A stretch of 64,000 nt of DNA from Thioalkalivibrio sp. K90mix (GTDB taxonomy: Bacteria > Pseudomonadota > Gammaproteobacteria > Ectothiorhodospirales > Ectothiorhodospiraceae), in assembly GCF_000025545.1 (NCBI RefSeq), contig NC_013930.1, positions 124,001 through 188,000 of the forward strand, read 5' to 3'. Below, piece after piece: positions 16,673 to 24,875 of this stretch. Both the position numbers and the translations under genes were made by a program. The first letter of the stretch is position 1; the number at the start of each line of letters is the position of its first letter. The notes below the pieces were generated by a model. It made no database searches and was not told the DNA's origin. It worked only from the letters and a program-made list of their open reading frames with translations.

Positions 16673-17326
16673 ATGAACATGGAAAGAAAACCCGTCCTGG
16701 CAACGAGCTATGAGCTGTCTGCATGGAACCCGATCCTGGAGAAGAGTGAAGGAGATAGGGCGGCCCCATACCTGCTCGAGCTGGCCGGGTGCCTAATGGA
16801 CCCCTTGGAGCAGAACCGAATCGTGGGGCGCCTCCACGCGCACATCCTGTGCGACTGGATAATCAATCTCGAGGGCATGCTGGAAGTTGAGCCGAGTTGG
16901 GGATACCTGCGGAAGATCATGGACGCTGACGCGGGGGGCGGCGTGTGCCCCGATGTGGCGGCATGTCTGTACGTCCCGCAAGAGAGGGTGGAGCGAGGAG
17001 ATCTAATGGTCGTCGAGCGTGTTGAAGTTCTGCCTGAGTACGAGGGGTGGGGTTTCGGCGGCGAGCTCATAGAAGATGCGTTCAGGACGGCCGCGCGCAA
17101 CGTCAGCCTGGCTGTGCTACGACCATTCCCCCTTCAGTTCGAGGGAGGAGAGCGGCATAGTCCAGCCCCGTCGCCCTGGGGGCCGGAATGGCATCAGGCC
17201 ATGTGCCTGAACCAGCGAGAATGCAGCAAGGAGGACGCGATGAAGCGCATCATCGCAAGCTACCGCCGGGCAGGCTTCGTCGATCTGTCGGATGAGCCGG
17301 ACCCCCTGATGGGAAAGCCCGCCTGA
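16673..17326 (+). CDS. GNAT-like N-acetyltransferase
   Basis: 217 residues. AAGGAG at 16663-16668 could serve GTG 16670, ATG 16673 or ATG 16679. The central part resembles the GNAT acetyl-CoA fold: the strand LMVVERVEVLPEYEGWGFGGELIEDAFRTAAR carries the pyrophosphate-loop-like segment GWGFGG. A late YRRAGFVDL matches the typical terminal YxxxGF. The first 70 residues do not match the core. The substrate is unknown. It lies upstream of the secreted nuclease gene with a 66-bp gap. Confidence 0.6.
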   Translation: MNMERKPVLATSYELSAWNPILEKSEGDRAAPYLLELAGCLMDPLEQNRIVGRLHAHILCDWIINLEGMLEVEPSWGYLRKIMDADAGGGVCPDVAACLYVPQERVERGDLMVVERVEVLPEYEGWGFGGELIEDAFRTAARNVSLAVLRPFPLQFEGGERHSPAPSPWGPEWHQAMCLNQRECSKEDAMKRIIASYRRAGFVDLSDEPDPLMGKPA

Positions 17327-17392
17327 AGAAATCGACACTCACGCCGCAGCCGGTAGCCTCGGGGGCATGGATGCAGATACCCGGGAGGGGCA

Positions 17393-17947
17393 ATGAAACA
17401 CCAATGGATGATGATCGCGGCCATCGTGCTGACCGGTGCGCCGGTGATTGCAGGCGAGACGTTTGAAGCGCAAGGGCAGGCCGTCGTGGGGTGGATCGCG
17501 GATGGCGACACCATGCGCGTAGAACGAATCGACCCGGAGATCTATAACCGGATCCGGCAGGAGGCGGAAGCCGAACAGCGCCGGGTCGACCGCGATCTCC
17601 GCGTGGATGAACGCTTCCGAGATAGTGAACGGAGCATGCTGGTGCGGATCGGGAATATCGATACGCCCGAGTCGGTACATCCGGACCCGTCACGCAACAC
17701 CCCCGAAGGGAAGGCAGCCTCGGAGTATGTGAAGGATCTGATGGCAGATCGCACCGTGAATTTTGTCTGCTGGGACATCGGCCACTGGGGGCGCCCGATC
17801 TGCTCGTTATATGGGGGTGAGATGGGAGAAGGATTCGACCTCGGCGTGCATCTGGTCAACGAGGGGCATGCAGAGTACATCGACAACTTCGGGCCGCACC
17901 CGTATTGGCCCGAGGCCTACGAAGAGGCGGCCGGTAGCCAGCAGTGA
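17393..17947 (+). CDS. Exported staphylococcal-nuclease-like protein
   Basis: 184 residues with a signal peptide (cleavage probably after VIAG). The SNase/thermonuclease fold is seen as VVGWIADGDTMRVERI, LVRIGNIDTPES, GKAASEYVKDLM and HWGRPICSLYGG...LGVHLVNEGHAEY. Catalytic-type residues (DGDT, the Arg of VRIG, the acidic TPE and the Arg of GRP) appear present. A charged insert of about 35 residues sits between the first two motifs. Family members cut DNA and RNA with calcium; plasmid-borne exported versions (ParB of RK2 type) are known. The start follows GGGAGGGGC. The stop overlaps the helicase GTG. Confidence 0.85.
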   Translation: MKHQWMMIAAIVLTGAPVIAGETFEAQGQAVVGWIADGDTMRVERIDPEIYNRIRQEAEAEQRRVDRDLRVDERFRDSERSMLVRIGNIDTPESVHPDPSRNTPEGKAASEYVKDLMADRTVNFVCWDIGHWGRPICSLYGGEMGEGFDLGVHLVNEGHAEYIDNFGPHPYWPEAYEEAAGSQQ

Positions 17948-19503
17948 AGCCCACCGCCGAACAACGGAAGATTATTGAGAGCTCCCCGCATGAGTCGTTG
18001 GCGGTGGAGGCTTTCGCGGGGGCAGCCAAGACCACCACGCTTGAATGGCGGGCGAGAGCGCACCCATCGCGACGTTTCCTCAACCTGGCGTTCAATAAGT
18101 CGGTGAATGAGGACGCCAAGACGCGGTTCCCGGCCAGCAATACTACCTGCAAGACCACGCACGGATTGGCTTTCTATACCTGCGGACGGGCATATGCGAA
18201 CACGCCGAAAAAGCTCGGAACACCGAAGCCTTATCAGGCGGAGCGCGCTTTGCAAGCCGCTGGCCGCAGGAGCCGGGGAGCAGCCTACGCGGCGATCTGT
18301 CTGGACGTGGTGGCGGCGTACTGCGCCTCGCCAGATGAAGATCTGCACGAGGGATTTGTATCGCCCGAGCATGCTGCGCTGTTTGGAGTCGGAACTGGGG
18401 AGGTGGCCCGCGATGCCCGCTTCCTCTGGGAAGCAATGCGCTGGCTGAATAACCCGCTTCCCATGTCGCACGATGGGTATCTCAAGCTGTACCAATTATC
18501 GCAGCCGGATCTGACCGGCCGTTTTGACTGCATCATTCTGGATGAGGCCCAGGACACGAACGCGGCGGTATTCGATCTGCTCGTTTCCCAGGGGTTGCCA
18601 CTGGTGGTGGTCGGGGATACCTACCAGTCGATCTACGCCTTCCGGCGTTCGGTGGATGTGATGAACCGAGTCCCCGGCGGCTGCCGGTACAGCCTGACGC
18701 AGTCGTTCCGGTTTGGCCCTGAGATTGCAGAGGTTGCGAATACCCTGCTCGGGGTTTTCCTGGATCCGAAACACTTGCTTATCGGGGCGGGCCCCAGAGG
18801 GGCCGTACTGACACAGGGGCAATGGGAATATCAGGGTTCGAATGCGGGGGCGCCCCCTTGTCACCTGAGCCGAACGCGGGCTGGGGTGTTTCAGAGCGCA
18901 GTGGAGGCCCACGAGGCGGGATTGAGGGTCGCGTGGTGGGGCGGCGTCAAATCGTATGAGCTGTGGGTGCTGAGGGAAGTCCAGCTGCTGGCGGATGGCC
19001 GGCATCGAAAGATCCGTGATCCGTTGATGCAGCGCTTCGCGACGGTCGATGCTCTGGAGGAGTTTGCCCAGTCGGTGCAAGACCGCGAGCTGTTGGCCCG
19101 GATTCGCATCCAGCGCCGTTTCGGTAAGCGGCTCTACGACCTGGTCGAGCGGCTACAGGAGGCTGCCGTTCGGGATGTGTGGCGTGCCGACCGGATTGTC
19201 AGCACTGCACACCGGGCGAAAGGCGCTGAGTTCCCTGTCGTTGTGTTGGGGGATGACTTTCCGGCGCTGACAATTCAACAGCGTCTCGAACAGACAGGGA
19301 AGGGGGAACGGGTGCCGCGCACTGAGGGATGGATCGACCGACCAGGCTGCGCCATCCCCGAGGATCCGGAAATCTACCTCCTGTATGTGGCGCTGACCCG
19401 TGCGAAAAAGGTGCTCGTGATGTCGAAAGAGCTGGAGAAATTGACGGATTGGGCCGGAGTGGTACAACAGGGTCATCGATACAGAAACGCTGCGGGCTTC
19501 TAG
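17944..19503 (+). CDS. UvrD/Fbh1-like superfamily 1 helicase
   Basis: 519 residues from GTG overlapping the nuclease stop. Motif I reads VEAFAGAAKTTTLEW, a variant in which the usual GTGKT is GAAKT. Motif Ia is RFLNLAFNKSVNEDA, motif II IILDEAQDTN, motif III VVGDTYQSIYAFR, and the C-terminal motifs include STAHRAKGAEFPVVVLGDDF and LLYVALTRAKKVL. It is a 3'-5' ssDNA translocase type and lacks the extra domains of UvrD. Co-translation with an exported SNase is curious because the proteins should act in different compartments. Confidence 0.85.
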   Translation: MKPTAEQRKIIESSPHESLAVEAFAGAAKTTTLEWRARAHPSRRFLNLAFNKSVNEDAKTRFPASNTTCKTTHGLAFYTCGRAYANTPKKLGTPKPYQAERALQAAGRRSRGAAYAAICLDVVAAYCASPDEDLHEGFVSPEHAALFGVGTGEVARDARFLWEAMRWLNNPLPMSHDGYLKLYQLSQPDLTGRFDCIILDEAQDTNAAVFDLLVSQGLPLVVVGDTYQSIYAFRRSVDVMNRVPGGCRYSLTQSFRFGPEIAEVANTLLGVFLDPKHLLIGAGPRGAVLTQGQWEYQGSNAGAPPCHLSRTRAGVFQSAVEAHEAGLRVAWWGGVKSYELWVLREVQLLADGRHRKIRDPLMQRFATVDALEEFAQSVQDRELLARIRIQRRFGKRLYDLVERLQEAAVRDVWRADRIVSTAHRAKGAEFPVVVLGDDFPALTIQQRLEQTGKGERVPRTEGWIDRPGCAIPEDPEIYLLYVALTRAKKVLVMSKELEKLTDWAGVVQQGHRYRNAAGF

Positions 19504-19523
19504 CGCCCCCAAGGAATAACGAG

Positions 19524-19787
19524 ATGACGATCAGCGAACGAATACTGACCGGCCTGGAGCGATTCGCCGCCCGCCTGGAGCGTATGGCAAATGCGCTTTC
19601 CGGGTGGAGTGATCGGATCGGACCGACCGAGGAAGAGATGAAGCGTGTCGACCGCGAGCTGAAGATCCGCGCCGCGCAGTCTCGCCGTGAACACGAAGCG
19701 ATGCAGGACTACGTGATGTGGGGCGCATCCCCGAAGATGCACAACGGTCATCGCAAGGACGCAGAACGTGAGGTGGACGGGCGCTGA
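19524..19787 (+). CDS. Small charged hypothetical protein
   Basis: 87 residues from an ATG with AAGGAA 7 nt upstream, 20 bp after the helicase stop. It is mainly predicted helical (ERILTGLERFAARLERMANAL) with a Glu/Arg-rich middle. No family recognised. Probably in the helicase transcription unit and convergent with the next gene. Confidence 0.6.
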   Translation: MTISERILTGLERFAARLERMANALSGWSDRIGPTEEEMKRVDRELKIRAAQSRREHEAMQDYVMWGASPKMHNGHRKDAEREVDGR

Positions 19788-19814
19788 GTGCGCCCGTCGC
19801 ACCCGACGGCCCGG

Positions 19815-20303
19815 CTATATCAGCCGGTAAACGCCCCGCCGGACCCGCTCGACCTTTCCGCGCGAAGACAAGTATGAAACGACAGCGCTAGTCTGGGGCG
19901 GCGGCTCCATCCCCTGCTCCTTGAGCAGTGTTTCGATGTCGGCCGCGGAGTAGTCCCTTCCCGCAGCCATTACACCAAGAATTTCCGCGCTCCCTGCGGA
20001 CCCGGAACGGTTTTTCCGGTGGCTGCGAGGTGCTTTCGGCGCGCGCGCCGAAAGCACCGCTTCCAAATCGCTCAATCGCTTTTCGATGCTCTCAAGGTCG
20101 GATGCGTGAGAACGCTCCAGATCGCGGAGTTCGCGACGGTGACGTTTCTTGATGTCGCGCATCTCCGCGCGGTGAGCTTTCTTGGTAGAAGCGCGTTCGT
20201 TGCGAATGGCCTGAAGCGATGCCTGAGCCTGTTCTTGTTCACGTGCCCGGGCGAGTTCGTAGAGTTCGTCGGCCGTCATCGTGTCGAGCGATTGGTCGTG
20301 CAT
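19815..20303 (-). CDS. Coiled-coil protein with C-terminal winged-helix-like domain
   Basis: 162 residues; AAGG sits about 7 nt before the ATG. Residues 10-85 are a highly charged coiled coil (REQEQAQASLQAIRNERASTKKAHRAEMRD). A basic linker follows (PRSHRKNRSG). The last 60 residues look like a small winged helix: EILGVMAAGRDYSAADIETLLKEQG...VVSYLSSRGKVERVRRGVYRLI. It is likely a nucleoid-associated or regulatory DNA-binding protein, analogous in layout to H-NS-type oligomer plus DNA-binder, but not recognisably related to H-NS. Confidence 0.65.
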   Translation of the reverse strand: MHDQSLDTMTADELYELARAREQEQAQASLQAIRNERASTKKAHRAEMRDIKKRHRRELRDLERSHASDLESIEKRLSDLEAVLSARAPKAPRSHRKNRSGSAGSAEILGVMAAGRDYSAADIETLLKEQGMEPPPQTSAVVSYLSSRGKVERVRRGVYRLI

Positions 20304-20529
20304 TCAGAAACCTTCATGTGTGGTGGGTGTGCAAAGACAAATACGCTTCCGGAGATCTCGGCACTGAGAAGCGCGAGGCGCCACTTTCACGGATACAAAA
20401 TGATCGAGACAAACGGAAGAGGGCGCAGAGTGTAACAGAGCACCGCTCGCGCCCGACGGACGATAGAAATCGACGTGCAGAGGTAAGTCGATACCCTCGG
20501 CTTGGCTTCATGCACAACGGGGAGACACC

Positions 20530-20916
20530 ATGGAAAGTCGAATCGACCTGGCTTATGCCATCTACCGTGAGATCGAAAGCGATCCTGAGACGGCGGAGGC
20601 GGCGAGGTTCTATATCGCGGAGGAGGGGTCTATTCGAGCGGCTGCCGAATTGTTCTATGACTGGATGACCCATCCGGACATGATGAACCTGGATACAACA
20701 TCGGATGGCGTTCCATTGAGAAAGGAGTGGGTCGAATTCGCACTGGGGCAGATCCAGAAGGATGAGGGCCTGGTAACGCCCTACCAGCAGTCGGCCGTAA
20801 GAAAGAAAGCCACCCCTCGAGGGAAGGGGCCTGAGCACGACAGGGGGGCGGTGTCAGGGGTAAGGGGCACCACCGCGGCTCAGACCCCCTCGCTCGAAGG
20901 GTGGCCGGGAATATAA
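20530..20916 (+). CDS. Hypothetical acidic protein
   Basis: 128 residues; GGGGAGAC precedes the ATG. The first 85 residues are acidic and helical (RIDLAYAIYREIESDPETAEAARFYIAEEG). The tail is Gly/Arg-rich and overlaps a hairpin-rich stretch. Not recognised. Confidence 0.5.
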   Translation: MESRIDLAYAIYREIESDPETAEAARFYIAEEGSIRAAAELFYDWMTHPDMMNLDTTSDGVPLRKEWVEFALGQIQKDEGLVTPYQQSAVRKKATPRGKGPEHDRGAVSGVRGTTAAQTPSLEGWPGI

Positions 20917-21092
20917 GGTGCCAGGAACGACATACTCAGGGTGGATCCACCCGCGAAGTCGGGGACCCTGCCCAACTCAGCTTTTCAGTGGAGGAGACCA
21001 ACGGTGATGGAGGCTATAAACTGAAAGCTGACCGTGATGTGGAATCCATTCCTGAATCGCCGTTCCTTGGCAACGGCTTCAAGATGAAGTGA
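20901..21092 (+). CDS. Doubtful small protein
   Basis: A GTG-initiated frame of 63 residues overlapping the previous gene end. The second half (AQLSFSVEETNGDGGYKLKADRDVESIPESPF) is protein-like, but the start has no ribosome site. Listed only as a possibility. Confidence 0.2.
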   Translation: MAGNIRCQERHTQGGSTREVGDPAQLSFSVEETNGDGGYKLKADRDVESIPESPFLGNGFKMK

Positions 21093-21198
21093 ACGGGCTT
21101 TAACGTCAAGGGTCGTTTTTCAACCGCGGATGGTCGTGCGTCGCCTCTACAATGATCCCGTCACGGGTGTAAGTGGAATATCCAAGGGAGTGGATGCA

Positions 21199-21501
21199 AT
21201 GGATGGCAGTATCGAGTTGATCGCAATGTGGGTGCTGGCGGCAAATCTCGCCTCGATCGGGCTGTACGCCTGGGATAAAGGTTTGGCTCGAGAGCGGGCG
21301 CGGGGCAAGAGCCTCAGCCGAATCCCGGAGCAAATGCTACTGACGGTCGATTTCGCCGGCGGTTTCCCCGGCGGTTTTTGGGCGCAACGGCGCTTCCGGC
21401 ACAAGACACGAAAAGGCACTTTCCAAGCGAAGTGGATGATGGTGGCAACGGCATCGACCGTGGCCTGGGGGGTGCTGCTCTACGGGTTCGTGGCGGCGTA
21501 A
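21199..21501 (+). CDS. DUF1294 membrane protein
   Basis: 100 residues from an ATG with AAGGGA 9 nt upstream. An N-terminal helix (LIAMWVLAANLASIGLYAWDK) precedes the family signature LTVDFAGGFPGGFWAQRRFRHKTRKGTFQ, and a second membrane helix ends the protein. DUF1294 proteins are small inner-membrane proteins of unknown role, often fused to a cold-shock domain. A separate CSD protein with a membrane helix is encoded at 12292. The 3' end overlaps the convergent helicase gene by 22 bp. Confidence 0.8.
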   Translation: MDGSIELIAMWVLAANLASIGLYAWDKGLARERARGKSLSRIPEQMLLTVDFAGGFPGGFWAQRRFRHKTRKGTFQAKWMMVATASTVAWGVLLYGFVAA

Positions 21502-23516
21502 GCCGGATCCATCTGGAGCGTGGGTTCGTCGCGCAGCTGAAGCAGTTCGTAGAATACGGGTCCATCGGTCTTGCTTGGATCTGAAGGGGGCTTCGCGCGG
21601 AATACAACCTCCTCCGGCAGGATGAGTTCAATGCCGTCCCTGGTGAGATCTGAGGGAGTGCGGACGGGGCCGCCCAATACACAGTGCTCGATGAACGTGG
21701 ACCACTGACGCTGGGCGGACGGGTGTTTCCATTCGGGGCTCATCCAGACGTTGATGGTGCGCGGCGACGTTTCCTCGAGTTCAGGGTTGCCGTCTTCGCC
21801 TTCCTTAATCCTGGGCAGTTCATGGATGTCGAGGGTTAGTACCACGGCTTCTTGCTGCTTCTTCGTGGGTCGGATGCGCGCGGTCATATCGCGCACTCGA
21901 GCAATTCGGGCGTCGTAGGTCGTATCGCCGTGCTGTGCGCGGGTGCGCATGCGCGCCAGGGCGGCCCCCAGAATCGTTTCGCACTTCACGCACCATTGGT
22001 CGTAGGTGGTGTTGAGGGTTCCGCAGGCCGGGCACTCAACGCTCGACCAGCGATGTTCGCAGCGAACGAGACGCTGGTTGGGACCCTCAACGAAGTTCGT
22101 ACACTGCACGCCGATGTGACCCGCGAGCCGTTCGCCGAGGGCCGTGAGAACAGGCATTCCGTTTTCGATGGATCGTAGGTATCCCTGGGCGTCGATCTCG
22201 GTGCCTGGCAGGTCCACCGCCTGAAACCAGTTGGTTCCGGCACAGGCAGGACAGTCGACCTCAATGCGCATCGAGCCCTCTCGGTCGCTGGGCAGGGCCG
22301 CCCGAATCTCGGGTGAGAATGGATCGCCGCGGGGGCAGAAGCGGCCGAGATTGTTAGCGTAATCGAGGACTAGACAGTCTTCCTTTCCAGTCTCCGGGCT
22401 GAGCCTTAGCCCGCGGCCAAGAATCTGCTGGAACAGCGAGGCGGAGTGAGTGGCACGCAGGATTGCGATGACATCAACGGCAGCCACATCGAACCCAGTG
22501 GTGAGGGTGCTGACATTGACGAGATACTTGAATGCCTTCTTGCGGTGAAAGTCAGCGATTATTTGCCGCCTAACGCGGCGCGGTGTCTTGTGCGAGATCA
22601 TCCCCGACTGTGAGGGCGGTAGGAGGCTCAATACCATCTCGGCGTGCTTAATGTTCTGGCAGAACAGGATCGCGGAGTGCCGGCCGCCCCTAATTTTCTG
22701 CTTCACCTCTTTGACGATCTCCTGGGCCAGATCCCGCGCGTTCCCGTGAACGAAGACCTCGTCCGAGGATTCGTTGGTCCAGTTCGCGGTACGGTTGCGG
22801 ACGAGCTTGGTGGTGTCGTACTGCGCCGTTACATCGCCGAAGATCGGAGGCAGAATGTAACCCTGTTCGATGAGGTAGTGCGCCGAGACCTCGTAGATCA
22901 TGTAGGAGAAGTACGGATCGAGCGTGAGGTCATCGCTCATCGGGGGGAGGTCGAGGTGCTTGTCCTGCCGGTAGATGTACCCCTCAGTAAGCCGGTACGG
23001 GGTCGCCGTGAGCCCGGCGACCCGAACGTTGGGGTTGCGCGAGCGGATGGTGTCGATCGCCTCGATGATCTGGTTGGATGTCCTGTGTGCCTCGTCGATC
23101 AGGACACCGGCGAATTCGTACTCCATGAGTTCTTCGATGTTTACCCGCACGGTTTCGGGGGTGGCGTAGATGATGTCCTCGCTATGAGACTTGTCACCGG
23201 CACCTGCGCAAAAGATGCTCGCCTTGAAACCACTGGCCTCCATCTTCGCGTGATTCTGCCCGACCAGCTCGGCACTGGGGGCTAGTACCAAGACCTTCTT
23301 TCGTAACCCCGTTTTTTCATACGCGAGTTGCCTCAAGACGGCGGAAATTCCGGCAATCACCCAGCTCTTGCCAGCACCGGTGGGCATTACAATCAGCAGG
23401 GGTTCGCGCGTGGAGACCACCCATCGGGTGTAGCAATCGACGGCCTCGCGCTGGTAGGGGCGAAAGCCTTTGAAGGAACGATCGAGAAGGTCGGTGATGC
23501 TTGTTGTGGGTGGCAT
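21480..23516 (-). CDS. Superfamily 2 DEAH helicase with zinc-finger C-terminus
   Basis: 678 residues. The start chosen is the ATG reading MPPTTSITDLL; 43 upstream in-frame residues look non-native. Helicase motifs: Q-like FRPYQREAVD, Walker A MPTGAGKS, DEAH in VLIDEAHRTSN, SAT-like GLTATPYRL, then FCQNIKHAEMVL, TTGFDVAAVDVI and the arginine-finger motif FQQILGRGLRL. After about residue 430 come Cys pairs CPACAGTNW, CEHRW, CPACG and CVKCE, a likely zinc ribbon. It resembles the helicase subunit type of restriction and defence loci, but no partner nuclease or methylase adjoins it. Role in plasmid DNA repair or defence is inference. Confidence 0.85.
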   Translation of the reverse strand: MPPTTSITDLLDRSFKGFRPYQREAVDCYTRWVVSTREPLLIVMPTGAGKSWVIAGISAVLRQLAYEKTGLRKKVLVLAPSAELVGQNHAKMEASGFKASIFCAGAGDKSHSEDIIYATPETVRVNIEELMEYEFAGVLIDEAHRTSNQIIEAIDTIRSRNPNVRVAGLTATPYRLTEGYIYRQDKHLDLPPMSDDLTLDPYFSYMIYEVSAHYLIEQGYILPPIFGDVTAQYDTTKLVRNRTANWTNESSDEVFVHGNARDLAQEIVKEVKQKIRGGRHSAILFCQNIKHAEMVLSLLPPSQSGMISHKTPRRVRRQIIADFHRKKAFKYLVNVSTLTTGFDVAAVDVIAILRATHSASLFQQILGRGLRLSPETGKEDCLVLDYANNLGRFCPRGDPFSPEIRAALPSDREGSMRIEVDCPACAGTNWFQAVDLPGTEIDAQGYLRSIENGMPVLTALGERLAGHIGVQCTNFVEGPNQRLVRCEHRWSSVECPACGTLNTTYDQWCVKCETILGAALARMRTRAQHGDTTYDARIARVRDMTARIRPTKKQQEAVVLTLDIHELPRIKEGEDGNPELEETSPRTINVWMSPEWKHPSAQRQWSTFIEHCVLGGPVRTPSDLTRDGIELILPEEVVFRAKPPSDPSKTDGPVFYELLQLRDEPTLQMDPAYAATNP

Positions 23517-23565
23517 TGTCGGGTCCAATCCTGGATGCGCCCTCGCGGCCGGTAGCGATGGGTGG

Positions 23566-23880
23566 TCATTCCACAGAAGTGGGTGGATCCTCGGAAAGAA
23601 CGGATTCAATAGGAGCGTCTTCGACCAGGGCGATGCAGGCCGCAAAGACCAGGTCCTCGTTGTTGATCGCGCTTAGGTTGGCCTCCGCTTCAGGTTTAAG
23701 GTCCTGACGAGCCAGGGAGGATCGGATTTCGTCTCCATGGCCTTCCAGGTCGCTGACGCATCTGTGTAGCTCGCCACCGGCAGCAAGGGCTGCGGTGACA
23801 TCGCCCTCAACACCACCCCAGGTGATGTAGGCCGCGAGCCCGAACGATGCGATGACGGCCGCGAACGTAAACATCTTCAT
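23566..23880 (-). CDS. Small exported or membrane-anchored hypothetical protein
   Basis: 104 residues; GAGGAGG precedes the ATG. One N-terminal hydrophobic helix (MFTFAAVIASFGLAAYITWGG), then an acidic domain with two cysteines (LHRCVSDLEG, VFAACIALVED) that could pair in the periplasm. The start overlaps the stop of the upstream gene (ATGA). No family recognised. Confidence 0.6.
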   Translation of the reverse strand: MKMFTFAAVIASFGLAAYITWGGVEGDVTAALAAGGELHRCVSDLEGHGDEIRSSLARQDLKPEAEANLSAINNEDLVFAACIALVEDAPIESVLSEDPPTSVE

Positions 23881-24620
23881 CCCTCACCTCCTCGCTTCCA
23901 GCATGGCTGCAAGGAGGCACTGTGGAGATGTTGAGACGTCCGAAGGCTCCGGTAAGCAGCACGAAGATCGAGGCGGAGGTCGCGGGACAGGTGAGGCGTA
24001 GCTCTACGCAGAGGCGTCCTTGTCACCTGGCAGAAAAGCGCCAGTGCATACACGGCCTCCGTTGGGCCAAGACCGGGTGGCGAGGACTCGGAGTGCGGCC
24101 GCAACAAAGCGGCGCGGGTTACAAATAGGCCGAACCCCATCAGGACTGCAATCAACTCTTGGAGCCGACGCGACGTCGTCGCGTCAGGCGCGAGGGCGTC
24201 GGGGCCATATCTCTCGAGCCACCAACCCGCCATGTGGCTGGCGAATTGCGTGACCAGGTCATCAGCCCCCATGGATGCGTCGTACGTGAAGGTCCGTGGC
24301 GGCGGGTGAAGCCCAGGATAATGGGCCCGAGTGGGGAAATTCTCATGCCTCCCATCGACGGGAGTGACGCGAGCCGGCCAATGAGCCAAACCCGCATGAA
24401 AGCGGACCGCGTCAAACAGCTCCTGCACCCACTCGTTCGGGTTATCCATGCGACACGAGGGCAGATGGTATCCAGTGGGGAGTACCAGGTAGGGGTATTC
24501 AGTAACGGATGCTCCGCCGTCCCGTCGAGCAACAAAGAAGCACTTGGCCACATGCAGCATCCACTCGCGCGCTGCCGGCGCGATCGGCGACGGATACCAG
24601 GAACGAGGAAAAAGGAGCAC
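23877..24620 (-). CDS. Hypothetical protein
   Basis: 247 residues, co-translated with the small exported protein. It is rich in Pro, His and Trp (WYPSPIAP, PTGYHLPSCRMDNP, ARAHYPGLHPPPRTF). No recognisable domain; one hydrophobic stretch (LIAVLMGFGLFVTRAALL) near 165-185 might be membrane-associated. The start codon is uncertain. Confidence 0.5.
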   Translation of the reverse strand: MLLFPRSWYPSPIAPAAREWMLHVAKCFFVARRDGGASVTEYPYLVLPTGYHLPSCRMDNPNEWVQELFDAVRFHAGLAHWPARVTPVDGRHENFPTRAHYPGLHPPPRTFTYDASMGADDLVTQFASHMAGWWLERYGPDALAPDATTSRRLQELIAVLMGFGLFVTRAALLRPHSESSPPGLGPTEAVYALALFCQVTRTPLRRATPHLSRDLRLDLRAAYRSLRTSQHLHSASLQPCWKRGGEG

Positions 24621-24875
24621 AGCACTAAGCCTCGGTCCGGCCGCCCAGTGGGCAAGAACGGTGCGTTAAGGGCGCGGGATTCCCGGTTAGTTTGCGATAA
24701 GGGGTCACTCCATACATCCTTGTTTGGGCTCGATCATCCATGATCTATCCAAGAAGTCTGAAGGCGTAGTACCACCCCGTCAAACCCGTTTTTCGGCAAA
24801 GAACTGGAAGGAAGGAGGGGCGGCCCGGTACCCTTGTGGTGCTAAACAAGAGATCCCAAGGAAGGGGAAGCGCCA
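24621..24875. promoter_or_regulatory. Divergent promoter region
   Basis: 255 bp between the minus-strand hypothetical gene and the P4H-TTL gene. No intact gene is seen; it must hold the promoters of both units. No clear operator was picked out. Confidence 0.4.
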
